Source: Thysanoteuthis rhombus
Taxonomy: Eukaryota > Mollusca > Cephalopoda > Oegopsida > Thysanoteuthidae
Length of the DNA stretch: 64,000 nt
Assembly (NCBI GenBank): GCA_963457665.1
Contig: OY735203.1
Location: 3,250,001-3,314,000, forward strand
Direction: 5' to 3'
Shown in pieces: positions 58,501 to 64,000 of this stretch. How positions within the stretch are numbered: the stretch's first letter is position 1; every line of letters starts with the position of its first letter. A program made the position numbers and the translations under genes. The notes beneath the pieces are model-generated. The model was not told where the DNA came from, ran no database searches, and was given only the letters and a program-made list of their open reading frames with translations.

Positions 58501-59435
58501 ATCAATCACCATCCCTGAGGTAGTATCTCTCCACAAGCCTAAATACCAAATTTCATTGAACAAGATTATCCAGTAGAGAAGAAGGAGACAATGATGACGA
58601 CGGACATCCATAGCAATTGATAATACCCGGCATGTTTTTTTGTTCTTCTTTTTTCCTGCCGGGGACAAAAAATTTCAAATCTCACATTATTGATCGAGTG
58701 GATCATTTCATGATAAACCTTATATCATTCAATCAGGCAACGTTCGTTATACAGGACTTGATTTCACAGAAATTGTTTTGTCAATAATCAGTTCATTATC
58801 CTGAAATTTTCATCTGCGTATAACATGTTCTTGTTTTCTGCTCATGTTTAATTTAATCAGTTGAGGGTTAACGAATTAATCTTGCAGAAGATTACGATTG
58901 TGTAGTGAGTTCAATCCTTACTGAATGCTTAAGAATTTTTGCTTTCTGCTAGACTTACCGAGCGCAGTAAATACTCATGATTTAATCGTACCCAACCACA
59001 CTAGTCATATCAGTTAATAAGTAGTTTTATATTCAGTTTTATGGGGAAAAAATCTCAAGTTTGACCCTTCTTACTCACATCCAGGAAAACTCCTCCTTCC
59101 TCTTCTCCAATGCCAGAAATGTTACATATCTTTTTCCTCCAGTTTTTTACTACACCCAGACATATAAACAACCGCATTTTTGCCACTATTTTTTCTACAT
59201 CGCAAAGTGCTTCTTTTAAGACGCTGATGTAAGTTTGGCGAAATGTACCAAATCTATCTTTATGTTATGTAACGCACTTGATCTCAAATCTCTCACTTCC
59301 ACCTTGTCAAATTACTACTACCATTTTGTCGTATTACCTTACACCCACGCAACAAACACGAACGATCGGGACAAAATGATATTCTTTTCACATTGAGCCT
59401 TGTGTCAGACTAAACAACGTTTCGAATCTATCTAT
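55501..59435. other. intergenic, nothing recognised
   Basis: Almost 4 kb of AT-rich DNA without a recognisable gene. Small items: a triple ATATACTAAT (56988-57009), a G-rich patch ggttgtggtggtggtggggg (57431-57450), and repeated phrases of the type TAAACAAACAATYGGATCG at 58332-58350 and 58480-58497. Short frames (57377-57661, 57794-57991, 58441-58668) are unrecognised. Confidence 0.45.
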
Positions 59436-59439
59436 CAAT

Positions 59440-60940
59440 ACATCTATCTTATCTTTAGTTATTCGCGTATATTTCATCACTCTTTTTTTCATTTTTTCAA
59501 AAGTGCATAATATAAAATGTGTATTTTTCTACAACCATGATTATAAAAATCTCTGCTCAGTTATTGGTGACAAAAAAAAAAATTCATTTTTCTCGTTGCA
59601 AATCACTGAACTTGTGGCGGAATGTTTCACATCTCCAATGTCAATCCAGTGCCCTTTTAATTGAATCAGATCGGCGAGTGAGGATTTCTCGACGCAATCA
59701 CAACATTAGGGGATCGGATTTTTGCGAGATAATCACTTATAAACGAAATCCTCAATCCAATAACATAATCCCCTCAACTATTAGGACTGGGTGTTTCACC
59801 TTATTAAGTGGACCCTAAGGGCTACAAATTGACTCTAAAGTGGTCCTAATAACATTTTTAAATTAGCCTTTAATTCCTTGTTTTGGGGCTGGCAAATCAT
59901 ACGATGTGGTGTTGACTAGTTTCCTCGTTTACCTCACCTGATTTTTAAGGGATAGATTCCGATCAGGCCACAAAATCAGCTGATAAACAAAAAGGATTCG
60001 GGGGTTGGGGTCAGCAACGATCAGGCCATATTTGGAATAGTCAATCAATTTTTAAAAAATCTGTTCATTTAAAAAGCATATTTGTTTTAATAAAGTGACA
60101 ATAGAATAAATTAAAAAAAACAAACTGAAATTGTTAAACAAAGCGATGCTTTACTGTATATTGCAGTTTTAAATGTTTCAGATTCAGATTTTTTAATGAT
60201 CCTCATCGGGGTGATTCAAAAAGACACATTTGAATTGATTCAGTTTCTTCAGGGATTTATCTTTTTTTTTTTCATGTGAAATTAAATAATGGGAGGTAGT
60301 TCTTATGTAGCCATATTTCCAATGACTTTTTCAAAAAGTATCTTTTTCAGAAATTCAACAATCAATGAATAAATACTGAATATTTTATTAAATTTCTATC
60401 AGTTGATTTTTAATAGAGTGTATATTAGGCACTGAAAAAATTCCAGTTGGTTTTCAACGTTTTCATTTTTACAAATGTAAACTCAAATTTCAAGTCGAAG
60501 AAAGAAGGTTTCTATTCATCGTATCGGATTTTTCAGTGGTAAATCTTGGAATAAAATAGAAATCAGCAATAAGAAAACGGACGCAGACATCTTAATACAT
60601 ACGGACGGTTTGCACTCCGCACAACGAATGCGAGTCAACGGGCTGTAACGAGGGCACAATTTCTGCTACTTCAGTACTACGTTATCACTTGTAGATTGTG
60701 ACTACGTTCGCGTCACGTAGACTATTCATCGTTACACGTATTATATACACTGAAGCTATAAGATACAGAATAATTATGCCTGTACAAGATAAAAATTATA
60801 ATTATTCACTCAATTATACATTGGATTTTAAAACCTACTTTTACAAATCTGAAATGAATTATTTAGTTTTGACGATTCATAATTTCATCTGAGATAAGGA
60901 TTGCTTCCCAACTAAACGGAATCTCACTGCTATCTATCTA
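59440..60940 (+). repeat. tandem array unit A (repeat G)
   Basis: The first of three diverged copies. Anchors shared with the next copies: ctaagggctacaaattgact (59815-59834), gccacaaaatcagctgataa (59968-59987), tatattgcagttttaaat (60157-60174) and tttacaaatctgaaatga (60839-60856). The segment 60590-60720 is CpG-rich (several ACG and CGC words). A 64-codon frame (60698-60892) is present, but the corresponding stretch of unit B has stops, so coding is not supported. Confidence 0.8.
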
Positions 60941-61177
60941 TCTATTCACTTTGTCTATACTTAGCATATGTTACCTGAATCTTTTTTCCGTTTCTCACAA
61001 ACGTAGATATGTTGTCTATGCAGTCGTAAAAATTTACAAGCATGATTATAGACATATCTACTCATTTTCATGCATCAAGTAACGAATCTAAAATGGTTTG
61101 GACTTTTATGATTTACATTCATAGTTTTAGTATGGGTCTGCATTGCCAACATGTCCCATCAAGACAGCCCGTCTCTG

Positions 61178-61216
<39 letters not shown>

Positions 61217-61639
61217 AGCCATCCCCTTTCTATCTATCAATCTATCTAATCAAATCATAGAGATTGTGGCAAAACCTTTCACAATTTCAACGCCAGTCTT
61301 GAGCTCTATTCATTGAATTAGGTCGGTGAGTGTTGACTTTTGCATGATAAACCCTTATGAAATTGATTAGTTATCTATAAACATAATTCTGTTAACTATC
61401 AGGCCTGGAAGTTTTACCTCATTTATGTGGGCCCTAAGGGCTACAAATTGATTCTAAAGAGGTCTTAATAACTTTCGAAATTTGGCCTTCAAATTAATAT
61501 TTCGGGGCAGCCGATTCGGGTTTTGTAGTGTCGACATGCTTTCTCAATTACCTCACCTAATTAGAACAAGGGAATTGATGGAAATAATTTCGATACGGCC
61601 ACAAAATCATCTCTTTAACAGAAACTTAATCAAGAGATA

Positions 61640-62335
<696 letters not shown>

Positions 62336-63254
62336 TTAAAAAGCAAATTTTCAATCACATCATTTACGCATCTTAAATCAGCATTACATTTAATTAATAA
62401 ATCTGAAAACTGTTAACCAAAGCGGTACTTTAGTCTATATTGCAGTTTTAAATCTCTTTCGGGTCATTAATTAACCCTCATCGAACTACGTGTAGGAAAA
62501 TTGATTTTCCATTGAGTATTTGGAAAGACAAATTTTCCAAGTGATTTGAACGTGTTTTCTTAACATCATTTTAATATAATTTCCTTTAAACATAAACACA
62601 AATTCCAAAAGCAATACAAAAACTAGGTTCCTATGTATTAGAAGAAAATGATTTTTCATGTAAAATATCAAGTGCTGATTTTGGGATAGAATAGAAATTA
62701 CTAAAAAAACATAGCAGACATTGTAGCACTCCCCATTCAACGGTGAACGTCGGACGACTGACTGTAGCAAAGGTAGAATTTCTGTTGTCTTTATGCTCCA
62801 CTTCCACGGTGCGTAGACCAGACATTGTCACGAGAATTATAAATACTGAGGTTTAAAGGCGAAGCAAACTGATGCCTGTCTGAGATTTAAATTAAAGTCC
62901 TACATTGAAATTCATGCATTCAAGTTCAAATCTAAAATAAATTGGACATTTTTACTTCTTGAAATTCAATAAGTATCATTCATACTTCTAGTCTTGTCGT
63001 TTGTAGCAACGTGCATGTCAAGTTGTCTCGACATCTTTACATGCACTGTATAAACTAAAGTTATAAGGTACAGGATAATAATACGAGTACAAGATAAAAA
63101 TGATGACTCTTCTCAGAATTATTCATTGAATTTTTGAACCTACATTTACAAATCTGAAATGAGTGACTTACTTTTGACATTTTATATCTGATAATTAATC
63201 TTCATACTTTCATCCAAGGTAATAACTGCCAATCTTACCCACACAGACAATCAA

Positions 63255-64000
63255 TTTATCTAATACATTTTTCTACACTTCTTGGTATGTATATTTTCTG
63301 AATCTCTCAAAGTCAGGCATTTTATTTCAGTAACTGTAGTATTTACTAGTCATGATTTGAATTATCTTTCCTCATCTTCGGTAGATAATTTTTTAAAAAT
63401 AATTTTCATTGCAAATCAATGCAATTGTGGCAAAACCTTTCATAACTTCAACGCCAATTCTCTGTTCTATCAATTGAAATAAGTCGGTGGATGAAAATCT
63501 CTAAACACAATCATAAAATTAGGGCTCCAATTTTTGCACGATAATCATTGATAAACTTTATCCTTAATCCAATTACATGATCCCCTTAATTATTGGGACT
63601 TATTTATTTACCCTATTCATGTGGGCCCTACGGGTTATAAATTGACTCTAAAGTGGTCTTAAAAAATTAAAAACTCAGCCTTAAATTCATAGCCGAATCA
63701 GGCGATATAAAGTTGATTGGTTTTCTCGATTACCTCACCTGATTAGAACAAAGGAATTTAAAGGGACAAATTTCGATCAGGCCACAATATCAGCTGATTA
63801 ACAAAAAAGGTTTTTGAAGGGACATGATCGGCCATATTTGAAATAGTCGATTATTTATGAATTATCTGTGTATTAAAAAAGCAAATTTCTAACTCTAAAA
63901 TCAGCACATCTATAATTCAAAAATTAAAGCAGGAAATTATCTACCAATCTATCGAACTATCTATCTATCTTCCGATACGATTTAGTTCCAGTTGAATCTT
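63255..64000 (+). repeat. tandem array unit C (runs off the window)
   Basis: ttgcaaatcaatgcaattgt (63409-63428) matches ttgcaaatcactgaacttgt of unit A (59598-59617). ctacgggttataaattga (63628), attgactctaaagtggtctt and gccacaatatcagctgatta continue the alignment. The unit is cut by the window edge just after a TCTATCTATC tract. Confidence 0.8.

Noticed and set aside
60698..60892. 64-codon frame in tandem unit A as a conserved small protein
   Set aside because: The aligned part of unit B contains in-frame stops, so conservation is of DNA rather than protein.
61177..61217. TATC repeats as a CRISPR-like array
   Set aside because: Plain tetranucleotide microsatellite; no direct repeats with unique spacers anywhere in the window, and the sequence looks like animal DNA.

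Overview
This window looks like intergenic DNA from a large, AT-rich, repeat-loaded animal genome. The best guess is a cephalopod mollusc, octopus-like. That guess is inference. It rests on very dense, long (TA)n, (CA)n, (TAA)n and (TCT)n microsatellites, many decayed non-LTR retrotransposons, Tc1/mariner remnants, no operon-like packing, and no open frame long enough to be a conventional gene. I find no convincing host protein-coding exon, rRNA or functional tRNA. The longest open frames are either microsatellite translations (runs of Y/I, V/C, S/L/F or E) or pieces of transposon proteins.

From left to right: 1-950 is the 3' part of a LINE whose reverse transcriptase (RT) and C-terminal motifs recur in seven other places, at 4505-5440, 6190-6625, 14490-14945, 18108-19110, 34025-34345, 37745-38035 and 55300-55500. 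All eight copies lie near the same 3' end, which carries a short GAT/TCA simple repeat. A second, unrelated LINE fills about 39985-42640 on the minus strand and carries duplicated RT and C-terminal segments. A third LINE C-terminus is at 24700-25170, and a separate RT-like fragment with an F-I-D-D motif is at 26640-26995. DNA transposons are a mariner with both terminal inverted repeats but an internal deletion (23229-24107), a Tc1-like DD34E C-terminal fragment (7435-8010, minus), and a Tc1-like N-terminal plus C-terminal relic (49660-50492).

Several structures do not match a family I can name. Three copies of a dispersed element (2485-3030, 29700-29975, 30890-31190) begin with degenerate ATCTAAAA repeats. 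A 36-bp minisatellite occurs at three distant loci (4392-4497 and 38644-38797 reversed, 46551-46842 forward). A roughly 176-bp unit lies at 46110-46470, with a further copy near 47030. The right edge (59440 to the end) is a tandem array of three diverged units of about 1.6 kb, the middle one interrupted by about 650 bp, and it runs out of the window. Other dispersed families are marked as repeats B, D and E.

Regulatory signals are weak. One CpG-containing stretch near 12590-12660 has adjacent NRF1-like and ETS-like sites. One inverted repeat with a GC box lies near 20560-20610. All strand, boundary and family calls were made by eye, so boundaries are approximate, commonly to within tens of bases.
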